A stretch of DNA of 64,000 nt from Paenibacillus harenae (lineage in GTDB: Bacteria; Bacillota; Bacilli; Paenibacillales; Paenibacillaceae), in contig NZ_JAUSST010000009.1 of NCBI RefSeq assembly GCF_030812415.1, positions 1 through 64,000 of the forward strand, given 5' to 3'. The number at the start of each line of letters is the position of its first letter. The stretch's first letter is position 1. Shown here one piece after another: positions 8,154-16,812 of the stretch. The notes beneath the pieces are model-generated. The model saw only the letters and a list, made by a program, of their open reading frames with translations. It ran no database searches and had not been told where the DNA came from. The position numbers were made by a program, and so were the translations under genes.

Positions 8154-8178
8154 ATCGGGGCCCTCGACTGTCTTCTAA
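8080..8178 (+). CDS. Small leader ORF (32 aa)
   Basis: ATG at 8080, preceded 9 bases upstream by GAAGGGAGG, and closed by TAA at 8176. The peptide begins MLGYNQPVELQHQLQLNSLS and ends in a Ser-rich tail (SSASSGPSTVF). It has no membrane segment, no signal peptide and no runs of one regulatory amino acid, although Gln, Leu and Ser are over-represented. It may be a leader peptide controlling the downstream terminator or a genuine small protein. No homologue comes to mind. Confidence 0.4.
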   Translation: MLGYNQPVELQHQLQLNSLSMSSASSGPSTVF

Positions 8179-8232
8179 TACTCCGCGCTTGTTGAAATTC
8201 GTTGCGCAAAGTAGCAGGAGCATAGGCGTAAT

Positions 8233-8269
8233 AAAGCCGTGGACGATGAGGATCGTCTGCGGCTTTTTT
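8233..8269 (+). terminator. Intrinsic terminator inside the rtcB leader
   Basis: AAAGCCG..GACGAT pairs with ATCGTC..CGGCTTT around a GAGG loop, with only a small TG/TG internal mismatch, and is followed by a T-run. It lies between the consensus promoter and rtcB, 37 bases before the rtcB start codon, with no other promoter visible after it. It should therefore act as an attenuator or as the end of a short leader transcript. Confidence 0.75.
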
Positions 8270-8305
8270 GCGTTCATTTCAGTCAAAGAGAGGGTTAGAG
8301 AAGTT

Positions 8306-9724
8306 ATGAAAGAAATGTATTATCAGCAGGTAGGACTGCCATCGGGACAGGTGCATGTGTATGCCGGACCCGAATTGTTCTCCGCGCTCGATTACAAAGT
8401 GTTCGAAATGGCCAACAACAATTTGCAAATACCGAATTTAGTTTATATGAGCTATACACCGGATGTACACGTCGGAGTAGGAACGTGCATCGGTACGACA
8501 GCCGTATGGCAAGCCGAGAACGGATATGTATCGCCGTCTATTGTCGGCAGTGATATCGGCTGCGGCATGCGGGTACATCTAACGAATATGCACAAAGATG
8601 AGTTAAAGGATATTAAGCTCCGGCGCAAGCTGGTGAAGGCGATCGATAAATACTTGCCGGCAGAGGAGCATGCCAGGGGCCACTTCTCCGATATTCGGCT
8701 GGAGCATGTGCTGAAGAAGGGATTGCATGGATTGCCGAAGAAATATGTCCCTGATGCTTACACGCCGCGCAAAGCAAGCTCGCTCACCCATGTCGAGCGC
8801 AGCAAGTTCAGCTTCGACGAGGAAGCGTTGAACCGCTTCCCCGAGGTCGTGTGGCATCGCTCGCACCGCCAACTGGGAACGCTCGGCGGAGGCAATCATT
8901 TCGCGGAGATTCATACGATCGAGATTGCGGAGGAGAACCGGGATATCGCGCAGAGCTGGGGCATGTTCGACGGCCAAGTTGCCGTCATGATCCATTCCGG
9001 CTCGCGTGCTTGGGGAGGCTCGGTCAGCCAATATTGCAGCAATGACATTGCGAAGATGATGCGGGCCGAGGGCATTGGCACGGCCGATCCGAAGCTCGTA
9101 TTCGCGCCGCTGTCGCACCCGCTTGGCGAGATGTATGTTAATTTGCTATATTCCTCGTTGAATTACGCCGTTGTTAACCGCCACCTCATTGCTTACGCAA
9201 TCCGCGAGGCGGGCAAGGAAGTGTTCGGCTCGAAGTTCGAGATGAGCACGTTATATGATCTCATGCACAATTATGCATGGGAGGAGCAGCATGATGGCCG
9301 CGATTATTTCGTTCATCGCAAAGGAGCGACGAGGGCGCTGCCGGCAGGGCATCCGGATAATCCGCAGCCTTATGCGGCCACGGGGCATCCGGCGCTTATA
9401 CCAGGCTCGATGGGAACATCCTCCTATATTATGGTTGGAAGTGCGGGCGGCAAAAACAACTACCATTCCATCTGCCACGGAGCGGGACGCATTCGGTCTC
9501 GCAGCGCAACGAAGCGGCTCATTACGGTAGACGAGTTCGCGTCCGCCATGCGCGTCGGCGAAGACGATGAGGTCGTCGTTAACCAGCGCTCGCTGGAATC
9601 GCTGATCGATGAATCCCCGCAAGCTTACAAGGACGTCGATCAAATTATTGAAAGCGTCGTCCGCGCGGGGCTTGCTAACGTAGTAGCGAAGTGCAAGCCC
9701 CTCGCAACGGTGAAGGGCGTATAG
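8306..9724 (+). CDS. rtcB: RtcB-family RNA-splicing ligase (472 aa)
   Basis: GTP- and Mn2+-dependent RNA ligase joining 2',3'-cyclic phosphate or 3'-phosphate ends to 5'-OH ends. Family signatures in order: SDIGCGM with the metal-binding Cys at residue 86, GTLGGGNHF with Asn197 and His198, MIHSGSRAWG with His230, and SICHGAGR with His391, which corresponds to the histidine that is guanylylated in E. coli and Pyrococcus RtcB. Length is normal. The reading frame is open far upstream to 8033, but the family begins near MKEMYYQQVGLP and AGAGAGGG/GAGAAG sites precede the ATG at 8306, so the upstream part is leader. It heads an operon with Hen1 and Pnkp. No archease or RtcA gene is nearby. Confidence 0.93.
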   Translation: MKEMYYQQVGLPSGQVHVYAGPELFSALDYKVFEMANNNLQIPNLVYMSYTPDVHVGVGTCIGTTAVWQAENGYVSPSIVGSDIGCGMRVHLTNMHKDELKDIKLRRKLVKAIDKYLPAEEHARGHFSDIRLEHVLKKGLHGLPKKYVPDAYTPRKASSLTHVERSKFSFDEEALNRFPEVVWHRSHRQLGTLGGGNHFAEIHTIEIAEENRDIAQSWGMFDGQVAVMIHSGSRAWGGSVSQYCSNDIAKMMRAEGIGTADPKLVFAPLSHPLGEMYVNLLYSSLNYAVVNRHLIAYAIREAGKEVFGSKFEMSTLYDLMHNYAWEEQHDGRDYFVHRKGATRALPAGHPDNPQPYAATGHPALIPGSMGTSSYIMVGSAGGKNNYHSICHGAGRIRSRSATKRLITVDEFASAMRVGEDDEVVVNQRSLESLIDESPQAYKDVDQIIESVVRAGLANVVAKCKPLATVKGV

Positions 9725-9768
9725 CAGATCAAGTTTTTATATATTCGTGAGAAGAGGAAGTGACCCTA

Positions 9769-10551
9769 ATGACCGAAGTCCGTTATGAAATATTGCAGCA
9801 GTTAGGCGACATCGAGCGGGAGGAAAACGTTCGAATCTTATATGCTTGCGAATCGGGAAGCCGGGCTTGGGGCTTCCCTTCCAAAGACAGCGATTACGAC
9901 GTGAGATTCATCTATGTACGGCCGGTCGAATGGTACCTGTCGATATTCAGCGGCAGAGACGTCATCGAGCGGCCGATCAGCGACATGCTCGACATTAACG
10001 GATGGGATTTGAAGAAGGCGTTGAATTTGTTCCGCAAGTCCAACCCGCCGCTGCTCGAGTGGCTGCAGTCGCCGATACCGTATTTTGAGAACCGTACGGT
10101 CGCGAGTCGGATTCGGGAGATCTCGCCGTTATCTTTTTCACCGAAATCATGTATGTTTCACTATCTGAATATGGCCAGAGGCAATTATCGCGAATATTTG
10201 CAGGGCGAGCAGGTTCGGATCAAAAAGTATTTCTATGTGCTAAGGCCGCTCTTAGCCTGCGAATGGATCGATACGAAAGGCACGATGCCGCCGATGGAAT
10301 TCGAGCTGCTCGTGAAGACATATATGGCTAAGGGAAGCGAGCTGCGTGCTATCGTCGAGGAGTTGCTTGCACGCAAGAAAGCAGGAGACGAGCTCGATTA
10401 CGAGCCGCAGTTGCAGGTCATTAACGCGTATATAGAGAGCAAGCTTGCTTACTTCGAGAGGGCTGCCGCTGCGCATAAAGCGCCGGAATCGCTGATTGAA
10501 GATAAGCTCGACGGTCTGTTCCGTCAGGTGTTGAAGGAAGTATGGGGCTAG
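9769..10551 (+). CDS. Predicted nucleotidyltransferase, YcgL/COG3541-like (260 aa)
   Basis: Pol-beta-superfamily nucleotidyltransferase. The active-site motif GSRAWGFPSKDSDYDVRF spans residues 30-47: the GS doublet and DSDYD acid pair bind the metal-nucleotide. The remaining 200 residues are helical, as in B. subtilis YcgL. Its substrate (RNA, protein or small molecule) is not known for the family. The start is taken at ATG 9769; a GTG at 9760 lies only 2 bases from the GAGGAA ribosome site. It lies 44 bases after rtcB and 40 before hen1, so it probably belongs to the RNA-repair operon, where 3'-end nucleotide addition would be a plausible but unproven role. Confidence 0.82.
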   Translation: MTEVRYEILQQLGDIEREENVRILYACESGSRAWGFPSKDSDYDVRFIYVRPVEWYLSIFSGRDVIERPISDMLDINGWDLKKALNLFRKSNPPLLEWLQSPIPYFENRTVASRIREISPLSFSPKSCMFHYLNMARGNYREYLQGEQVRIKKYFYVLRPLLACEWIDTKGTMPPMEFELLVKTYMAKGSELRAIVEELLARKKAGDELDYEPQLQVINAYIESKLAYFERAAAAHKAPESLIEDKLDGLFRQVLKEVWG

Positions 10552-10591
10552 TGCTAGCAATAGAGGATCGTACATAGGGGGCAATTAAGAG

Positions 10592-11857
10592 ATGGCAATC
10601 GTACAACTGAGCTCGACGAATCCCGATCTGTCGTTCGTGATCAAGAAAAATCCGAATGCGGGCATGATGCTTCGGGCCGTTAGGAAAGGAATCGCATACG
10701 GCTGGTACAGCGAGCCGTCGTCGTTCCATATTTATTTCAAGGATGCCGACAATGAGGTATCGTACAAAAAACATGCGAAGGACGATTTCGAATACTTGAA
10801 CGTGTCCCGCTATAATACGCCGTTGTTTCCGCTTGCGGCGATCAACGAGTTTTTCTCGGCGCCAATGAAGGCGCAGGAAGCGCGGGACGTGGAAGGCTGC
10901 GAGCATACGCTCCATATCAACATGATTCATATTCATTTGGTACGGTATATCGAGTTTTTCAATAAACATATGCAGGGGTTCACGTTCGAAATCGCGCATC
11001 TCGCGCATAAAAGCTATTCGCTCACGATTAGAACACAGAAAAGCTTGCATCAGCTCATGCATGTCGCAAGTGTGCTTTGCTTGTTTCTGGCGTTGTTCGG
11101 GGAGGAGTACCTCGATCTGTCGGATGACTTGCTCGTGAAGTACATGAAGAGCGTACAACTGATCGATGCGCCGTTCTACATTCGCAGCCTGTTCGCCCGC
11201 AACTTTCTGTCTACGAGAGATCGATTCAAGAAGTATAAGGCGGAACTGGAAAAGTCGGATCGTTATATGATTAGCTTCGAATTCGGCGGTACCGCGCAGC
11301 AAAGGCGCAGCTTCATCGGCGGCGTGCTGCCGTTCAATAAAGCGATCGTGGATGTCGGCTGCGGGGAAGGCTTCTATGCGATTCCGTTCGCGGCGAAGAT
11401 CGAAGACAGCTATTACGCCATCGATATTAATGAGCCTTTGCTGGAGACTGTGCAGCGCAAGGCGCAGGCGAAGGAGCTCGACAATATCGTGACTCATGCC
11501 TCTATTGACCATTTTCTCGGTGAATACAATGGGGAGCGGGTCGATGTCGTCATGACCGAGGTGATCGAACATATGAGCGAGGCGGAAGCGGCCGCGCTTA
11601 TTGTGCAAATATGCGGCAATGTGGACTTCGACCATTTTGTGCTGACAACGCCGAACGCCGATTTCAATATGTATTACGAGCTGGACGACTTCCGGCATGA
11701 CGATCATAAATGGGAAATGGGACGTGCTTCGTTCGAAGTGTGGCTGCATGGCGTTATCGCACCGCTGGACGTAACCTGCGAGTTCGTTGCCATTGGCGAC
11801 GGCGTGAATGGCGTAAGGACGACGCAGGGCGCGATTTTGAAGAAGAGGGGGGAGTAA
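10592..11857 (+). CDS. Bacterial Hen1, RNA 3'-terminal 2'-O-methyltransferase (421 aa)
   Basis: Methylates the 2'-OH at the 3' end of broken RNA before sealing, which protects the repaired site from the same nuclease. The C-terminal domain has SAM motif I VDVGCGEG (Asp254) and the Hen1 metal site: Glu323 and Glu326-His327 in TEVIEHM, and His372 in FRHDDHKWEM. The 45-residue distance from His327 to His372 equals that in animal HEN1. TTPNADFN also fits. The N-terminal half (about 1-240) corresponds to the module that activates the Pnkp ligase in Clostridium thermocellum. Its stop is 6 bases before the pnkp ATG. Confidence 0.92.
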   Translation: MAIVQLSSTNPDLSFVIKKNPNAGMMLRAVRKGIAYGWYSEPSSFHIYFKDADNEVSYKKHAKDDFEYLNVSRYNTPLFPLAAINEFFSAPMKAQEARDVEGCEHTLHINMIHIHLVRYIEFFNKHMQGFTFEIAHLAHKSYSLTIRTQKSLHQLMHVASVLCLFLALFGEEYLDLSDDLLVKYMKSVQLIDAPFYIRSLFARNFLSTRDRFKKYKAELEKSDRYMISFEFGGTAQQRRSFIGGVLPFNKAIVDVGCGEGFYAIPFAAKIEDSYYAIDINEPLLETVQRKAQAKELDNIVTHASIDHFLGEYNGERVDVVMTEVIEHMSEAEAAALIVQICGNVDFDHFVLTTPNADFNMYYELDDFRHDDHKWEMGRASFEVWLHGVIAPLDVTCEFVAIGDGVNGVRTTQGAILKKRGE

Positions 11858-11863
11858 GGACAA

Positions 11864-14449
11864 ATGGAAATTCAAACGAAGGTTCATACGATTTTTATGC
11901 TGATCGGTTCGACGGAATGCGGCAAAACAACGTTCGCGAAAAATGTTCTTATTCCCCAGCTCGGCTTCGAGGATGCAGCGCGCGGCGTGAAGGCGAACGT
12001 ACAGTATTTGTCCTCTGACGGCATTCGTCAGGAGCTGCTTGGCTATGAGTACGATAAGTACGATCAAATCATGCTTGAAGCGAGCGGGCAAGCGTTCAAT
12101 ATGCTCTACGAGCGGCTGCGCATGGTGACGTCTTTCCCGGTGAACGCGGAATTCGTTGTCGTCGACACGACCGGTTTGGCCGAGGACTTCAGGGAAAAGG
12201 TGCGCGATATCGCTCGTGCCAATCATTATAATCTTGAGGTCATCCTGTTCGACTACAAGAAGCGGGACGATTATTACGCTTCGGAGCGTTCGAAGAAGCT
12301 GATTACGGCCCATATTAATCGGCTGCGCAAGGACGTGCTCGGATCGCTCGCGAGGGAAAAGTACGGCAAGATTCATAAGGTCCGGGCCAAAAACTTCTGG
12401 TCTCCGCAGGACGGCACCGCAAATCCGGATTATAAGGTCGTGATCGCGGATATGGATGAATTTATTTCATGCTCATTGCCTCAAGACGGCAAATACATCG
12501 TCGTTGGGGATGTGCATGAATGCGTCGATGAGCTGAAGGCGCTGCTTGCGAGCTTCGGTTTCGTCCTGGATGGCAATACGCTCGCGCAGACGGACAAAAC
12601 ACGCCATACGAAAGTGCTGCTCGCAGGCGACTGGATTGATAAAGGCGGGCGAACAGTGGAGATTATCGAATTCCTTCACGACAATCAGGAGCACTTCCTG
12701 TTCGTGCTCGGCAACCACGAGAACTTCGTCAGCAAGTATTTGAAAGGCGAAATTAAGGGAGTGGAGCAGGACCTGCTGGATTCTTTCTTCGATTCGACCG
12801 TCACGCTCGCCAACGCTAAGTCGCTGCTGGACAAATTCGATCATTTGGTCTCGTTGTCGAAGCCGTTCTATCGCCTGATCGGCACGCGTACGCCATCGTT
12901 CTACGTGACGCATGCCCCTTGCGAGAACAAATATATCGGCAAGCTGGATACCGATTCGCAGCGCCATCAGCGCAACTTCCGCATCGATCGCGAAGCGCCG
13001 CTCGAAGAGCAGCTGCCCTTCTTGAAGCGCGAAGCGGTCAGCAACCACCCGTACCATCTGTTCGGACACATTGCGGCGCAGCAGTCGTTCCGTATCAAGA
13101 ACAAGATTCATATCGATACGGGAGTTGTGCAAGGCAATGCGCTGACAGGGGTCATTGTGGCGCATAAGCCCTTTTTCAAGACGCAGAAGGCAACTTCTGC
13201 CGTATCGTCAGAACCGTTGCCGCTCTTGTTCAAGGAAGAGCGCAAAGTGTCGTTGCAGGAGCTGGGAGACGAGGATGCGCGGAGGCTGCAATATATATCG
13301 AACAATAGGATCAACTTCGTATCCGGCACGATGTCGCCTGCGGATAAGGATGAAGCTGCGGGAGAGCTGGAGTCGCTGGCTCGCGGACTGGATTATTTTG
13401 CGAGCCGGGGTATCCATAAGGTTGTACTGCAGCCGAAGTACATGGGATCAAGGTGCAATGTGTATTTGCACAAGGAGACGGAACAGTGCTTCGCGGTTAG
13501 CCGTAACGGTTATAAGATTAACGCGATCGAGCTGACACCGGTGTATGAATCGCTTCTGAGTAAGTTCGGACAATACATGGAGGCAAATGCGATCAAGCTG
13601 CTGTTGCTGGACGGCGAGCTGCTTCCTTGGCTGGCGCTTGGCGACGGGCTCGTTCAGAGGCAGTTCAAGCCGATTGGCAAGGCGCTGGAGACAGAGCTTG
13701 CTCATCTGGCTGGCAGCGGCTTCGAGGAGGCTATGAATAAAATGCTTGCTTCATATGAGGACAGCGGCTTCGAGAAGGATCAGCATCATCTGGCGAAGGG
13801 TGCACTTAGCGAGAAGTATGGGACGAACGTCTACCAGACTTATAAGCATGTTGCCGAGCTGAGAGGGAAGTACGTTCCTCTAGAAGAGCATATTAGCGCC
13901 TATGAAACGTACAAGAAGCAGCTTGAGCTGTATGCCGAAGCGGGCGAACTGACGTATAAGCCGTTCGCGCTGCTTAAGATCGTCTACGAGAACGGCGAGG
14001 AGTCGCTGCCGGATTGGCCAACTTCGGAAATGTACCGTTTTTTGTCGGACGATGAATTCGTACTGTTGGATTTGACAGAGGCAGACAGCTACGGGCGTGC
14101 AGAACGTTACTTCGCCAAGCTGACGGTGGGGCAGCATATGGAGGGCGTTGTCATTAAGCCGGAGGAGCGGGATGAGCGTTCGCTTCCATATATGAAGGTG
14201 CGAAACCCGGAGTATTTGTCGATCATTTACGGGTACGATTACCGTTTCCCACATAAGTACGGCAAGCTGCTGAAGCAGAAAAACATTCAGCTCAAGGCTC
14301 GAACGTCGCTGAACGAGCATCGCCTCGGAAATCGGATGCTAGCGATACCGTTCGCGGACATTAACGCTTCGAACGAGAGCTATAAGGCAGCGGCAGCGGA
14401 GCTGCTGTTCGAGACGGCCAAGGAGAAGGAAATCGATCCGCGGCTGTAA
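11864..14449 (+). CDS. Pnkp, polynucleotide kinase-phosphatase-RNA ligase (861 aa)
   Basis: Three-domain RNA-end healing and sealing enzyme. Kinase: Walker A GSTECGKT at 15-22 (Lys21). Binuclear metallophosphatase: GDVHEC at 215-220, GDWIDKGG from 255, GNHEN from 283, GHI at 401-403 and HIDTG from 416. Ligase: nucleotidyl-acceptor lysine Lys525 in KYMGSR, DGE at 583-585, EGVVIKPE at 760-767 and the basic YMKVR at 776-780. It would phosphorylate 5'-OH ends, remove 2',3'-cyclic phosphate and adenylate the 5' end; Hen1 assists ligation. Length equals the C. thermocellum enzyme (870 aa). The phosphatase motifs differ from the common GDVHGC and GDLVDRG forms. Last gene of the operon, followed by a strong terminator. 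Confidence 0.93.
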   Translation: MEIQTKVHTIFMLIGSTECGKTTFAKNVLIPQLGFEDAARGVKANVQYLSSDGIRQELLGYEYDKYDQIMLEASGQAFNMLYERLRMVTSFPVNAEFVVVDTTGLAEDFREKVRDIARANHYNLEVILFDYKKRDDYYASERSKKLITAHINRLRKDVLGSLAREKYGKIHKVRAKNFWSPQDGTANPDYKVVIADMDEFISCSLPQDGKYIVVGDVHECVDELKALLASFGFVLDGNTLAQTDKTRHTKVLLAGDWIDKGGRTVEIIEFLHDNQEHFLFVLGNHENFVSKYLKGEIKGVEQDLLDSFFDSTVTLANAKSLLDKFDHLVSLSKPFYRLIGTRTPSFYVTHAPCENKYIGKLDTDSQRHQRNFRIDREAPLEEQLPFLKREAVSNHPYHLFGHIAAQQSFRIKNKIHIDTGVVQGNALTGVIVAHKPFFKTQKATSAVSSEPLPLLFKEERKVSLQELGDEDARRLQYISNNRINFVSGTMSPADKDEAAGELESLARGLDYFASRGIHKVVLQPKYMGSRCNVYLHKETEQCFAVSRNGYKINAIELTPVYESLLSKFGQYMEANAIKLLLLDGELLPWLALGDGLVQRQFKPIGKALETELAHLAGSGFEEAMNKMLASYEDSGFEKDQHHLAKGALSEKYGTNVYQTYKHVAELRGKYVPLEEHISAYETYKKQLELYAEAGELTYKPFALLKIVYENGEESLPDWPTSEMYRFLSDDEFVLLDLTEADSYGRAERYFAKLTVGQHMEGVVIKPEERDERSLPYMKVRNPEYLSIIYGYDYRFPHKYGKLLKQKNIQLKARTSLNEHRLGNRMLAIPFADINASNESYKAAAAELLFETAKEKEIDPRL

Positions 14450-14464
14450 GTATTTTCATAATAG

Positions 14465-14513
14465 GGTGTTGTCCAAGGCGGTCCATAGACCGCTCGGACA
14501 ACACCTTTTTTTA
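14465..14513 (+). terminator. Terminator after pnkp
   Basis: GGTGTTGTCC pairs with GGACAACACC and an inner GCGGTC pairs with GACCGC, followed by seven T. It ends the rtcB-pnkp transcript and overlaps the only possible start codons of the next ORF. Confidence 0.9.
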
Positions 14514-15032
14514 TACGTTACCGCCGAACAGAAGGCTGTAAGAGGTCCGGTAGATGCGGAAGACATCGGGCGACTGCTATTAGGCAGTACCGATGTTTTT
14601 CTTCGCAATATTGGACCTGGCGGACTGCGCTTTATGGTCGGCGTGAAAATGTCCGTAAACGAGGATATCATTTTTGCATTTGATATTGTGATTTCAGGTC
14701 GTTCTTACAAGCTGTCCGGCGTAATCGCATGGTGCAAAGAGGCGGACTCCGGTATATATGAATATGGCCTTCAATTTCAATTGAATGAGAATGAACGAGC
14801 GGAGCTCCTGATCGCCTTAAATCAGCTTGCCATTGTACTGCAAGGCGATTATCCTTCTTCGATGCCGTTTTTCACAGGAGATCCGATGTCCTTTCTGAAA
14901 GAAACTAAAAAGATAATTCATCAAGTATGCAAAGCATTTTACGCCTCGGCTAGGCCGGGCGTAAGATGCTTTTTTTTCAAGTCGTTATTCGAAAGCCGCA
15001 TCGGCCGTAAAAAATCGGGTAATAGTAGTTAG
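14466..15032 (+). CDS. PilZ-like domain protein, start uncertain (up to 188 aa)
   Basis: The core resembles a PilZ domain (cyclic-di-GMP binding): NIGPGGLRF near 48-56, then [15 protein letters not shown] and a YEYGLQF strand, ending in an EERAELL..LNQLAI helix in outline. The first arginine motif (RxxxR) is not clear, so c-di-GMP binding is doubtful. No ATG lies before the domain: the only starts are GTG 14466 and TTG 14469, both inside the pnkp terminator stem, and no ribosome site is convincing. The last 30 codons run through a second intrinsic terminator at 14931-14978. It may be a gene with an unusual start, or a decayed copy. Confidence 0.5.
   Translation: MLSKAVHRPLGQHLFLYVTAEQKAVRGPVDAEDIGRLLLGSTDVFLRNIGPGGLRFMVGVKMSVNEDIIFAFDIVISGRSYKLSGVIAWCKEADSGIYEYGLQFQLNENERAELLIALNQLAIVLQGDYPSSMPFFTGDPMSFLKETKKIIHQVCKAFYASARPGVRCFFFKSLFESRIGRKKSGNSS
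14931..14978 (+). terminator. Intrinsic terminator within the 3' part of the PilZ-like ORF
   Basis: AAAGCAT-TTACGCC pairs with GGCGTAA-ATGCTTT (one mismatch per arm) followed by eight T. It is too good to be a chance coding feature, which suggests that the natural 3' end of the upstream transcript is here. Confidence 0.8.
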
Positions 15033-15054
15033 GAAGGAAAAGGAGGGATACAAG

Positions 15055-15864
15055 GTGAAGCTAACGCCGGAGCAACGGATACAGCTGCATGGCTTCAATA
15101 ACTTGACGAAGTCGCTCAGCTTCAACATGTACGATATCTGCTATACGAGAACGAAAGAGGAGAGGGAGTCTTACATTGCCTATATCGACGAGCAGTACAA
15201 CTCCGATCGCTTGACGAAAATATTGAATGCCGTGTCCGATATTATCGGAGCTCATATCCTGAATATCGCCAAGCAGGATTACGTGCCCCAGGGCGCAAGC
15301 GTAACGCTGCTCGTATCGGAAGGTCCAATCGTTGAAGTGCCGACGGAATCGTACGAAGAGTCCCCCGGGCCACTGCCGGCGTCTGTCGTCATGCAGATGG
15401 ACAAAAGTCACATTACGGTTCATACCTATCCCGAATACCATCCGGACGAGGGGATCAGCACGTTCAGGGCTGACATCGACGTGTCGACCTGCGGCGAGAT
15501 TTCGCCGCTTAAGGCGCTCAATTACTTGATCCATCAGTTCGATACCGACATCATGACGATCGATTACCGGGTACGCGGATTCACGAGGGACATTTACGGG
15601 GATAAGCTGTTTATCGATCATGACATCAATTCGATCCAGAACTACATTCCGAAAGAAGAAGCAGCATTGTATGACATGATCGACGTTAATATTTATCAGG
15701 AAAACGTATTTCATACGAAGTGCAAGTTGAAGCAGTTCGATCTGAACAACTATTTGTTCGGTTACACGAAGGACACGCTGACGCCACAGGAGCAAGAAGA
15801 GATTACGAGCCGGTTAAAATCCGAGATGGACGAAATCTTTTACGGCAAAAATATAAGGAGCTGA
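15055..15864 (+). CDS. speD: S-adenosylmethionine decarboxylase proenzyme, E. coli type (269 aa)
   Basis: Pyruvoyl enzyme that decarboxylates SAM to supply aminopropyl groups for spermidine. The self-cleavage site is in [12 protein letters not shown], with the serine at residue 118 becoming the pyruvoyl group. [15 protein letters not shown] and the length match the larger, proteobacterial-type SpeD (264 aa in E. coli) and not the 120-residue form of B. subtilis. GTG start with AAGGAGG 8 bases upstream. It overlaps no neighbour; an SDR gene follows 6 bases later and is probably co-transcribed. No spermidine synthase is in the window. Confidence 0.93.
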   Translation: MKLTPEQRIQLHGFNNLTKSLSFNMYDICYTRTKEERESYIAYIDEQYNSDRLTKILNAVSDIIGAHILNIAKQDYVPQGASVTLLVSEGPIVEVPTESYEESPGPLPASVVMQMDKSHITVHTYPEYHPDEGISTFRADIDVSTCGEISPLKALNYLIHQFDTDIMTIDYRVRGFTRDIYGDKLFIDHDINSIQNYIPKEEAALYDMIDVNIYQENVFHTKCKLKQFDLNNYLFGYTKDTLTPQEQEEITSRLKSEMDEIFYGKNIRS

Positions 15865-15870
15865 TCAAAG

Positions 15871-16743
15871 ATGACGAACGCATCGAACAATAAAAAGCCG
15901 GTGTTTCCGCCGCAAAACCAAAACCGCCAGCCGGGGATCGAATCGGAGATGAGTCCGCTGCCGATCTTCGAATGGGAAGGGTATAAAGCAGCAGGTAAGC
16001 TGAAGGGCAAGGTTGCGATCATCACGGGCGGTGACAGCGGAATAGGGCGCGCCGTCTCGGTCGCCTATGCCAAGGAGGGTGCGGATGTATGCATCGTGTA
16101 CCTGGACGAGCATGACGACGCAAAAACGACAAAAGCGGCTATTGAGAAGGAAGGCGTGAAGTGCCTCCTGATCGCGGGCGATGTCGGAGACGAATCGTTC
16201 TGCAAGGATGTCGTCAAGCAGACGATCTCGGCTTACGGTAAGCTGGACATAGTCGTGAACAATGCGGCCGAGCAGCATGTAAGGAAGAAGCTCGAGGATA
16301 TTACAGCGGAGCAGCTTCATGCGACGTTCCGTACGAACGTGTTCAGCATGTTCTACCTGACGATCGCGGCGATGCCGCATCTGAAAGCGCCGGCTTCGAT
16401 CATCAATACGGCTTCGATCACGGCATACAAGGGCAATCCGACGCTGATCGATTACTCCTCGACCAAAGGCGCGATCGTGTCGTTCACCAGAGCGCTCGCC
16501 GCCAACCTTGCGGCCCAGGGCATCCGCGTCAACGGCGTTGCGCCCGGGCCGATCTGGACGCCGCTTATTCCGGCTTCGTTCGATGCGCAATCCGTATCCA
16601 CGTTCGGTTCGGACACGCCGATGGGACGAGCGGGACAGCCTTACGAGCTGGCGGCAGCGTACGTCTATCTTGCAAGCGACGACTCGAGCTATATGACCGG
16701 GCAGATGCTGCATATCAACGGCGGGGAAATCGTTAACGGTTAA
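15871..16743 (+). CDS. SDR-family oxidoreductase, YhdF/YdaD-like (290 aa)
   Basis: NAD(P)-dependent short-chain dehydrogenase. An N-terminal extension (1-45, with PPQNQNRQPG) precedes the cofactor motif TGGDSGIG at 52-59; NNAAEQH carries the structural NNAG variant; the catalytic Tyr195 and Lys199 are in YSSTKG; NGVAPGPIWTPL follows. This extended form is that of the B. subtilis general stress protein group (YdaD, YhdF, GsiB-neighbour types). The substrate is unknown. It follows speD by 6 bases and is closed by a terminator. Confidence 0.88.
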   Translation: MTNASNNKKPVFPPQNQNRQPGIESEMSPLPIFEWEGYKAAGKLKGKVAIITGGDSGIGRAVSVAYAKEGADVCIVYLDEHDDAKTTKAAIEKEGVKCLLIAGDVGDESFCKDVVKQTISAYGKLDIVVNNAAEQHVRKKLEDITAEQLHATFRTNVFSMFYLTIAAMPHLKAPASIINTASITAYKGNPTLIDYSSTKGAIVSFTRALAANLAAQGIRVNGVAPGPIWTPLIPASFDAQSVSTFGSDTPMGRAGQPYELAAAYVYLASDDSSYMTGQMLHINGGEIVNG

Positions 16744-16746
16744 GTG

Positions 16747-16797
16747 AAAAATCCGTGGATATGTTTGGCGTTTCGAACGTAGCTACGGATTTTTTTC
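16747..16797 (+). terminator. Terminator after speD-SDR
   Basis: AAAAATCCGT at 16747-16756 pairs with ACGGATTTTT at 16785-16794 around a 28-base loop; a T-run follows. Confidence 0.7.
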
Positions 16798-16812
16798 TAT
16801 GATTGAGCAGCT

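Noticed and set aside
8050-8270. T-box or known riboswitch in the rtcB leader
   Set aside because: The T-box core and other conserved riboswitch words that I know are absent; only generic stems are seen.
8033-8305. N-terminal extension of RtcB in the open frame upstream of 8306
   Set aside because: It spans the promoter -10, a small ORF in another frame and an intrinsic terminator, and RtcB proteins start at the later ATG.
10421-12376. Long minus-strand open frame opposite hen1 and pnkp
   Set aside because: It overlaps two well-supported genes, has no recognisable domain and shows the Arg/His/Leu-rich composition of an antisense frame.
15061-15795. Minus-strand open frame opposite speD
   Set aside because: It is a shadow of the coding frame of speD; no domain or ribosome site.
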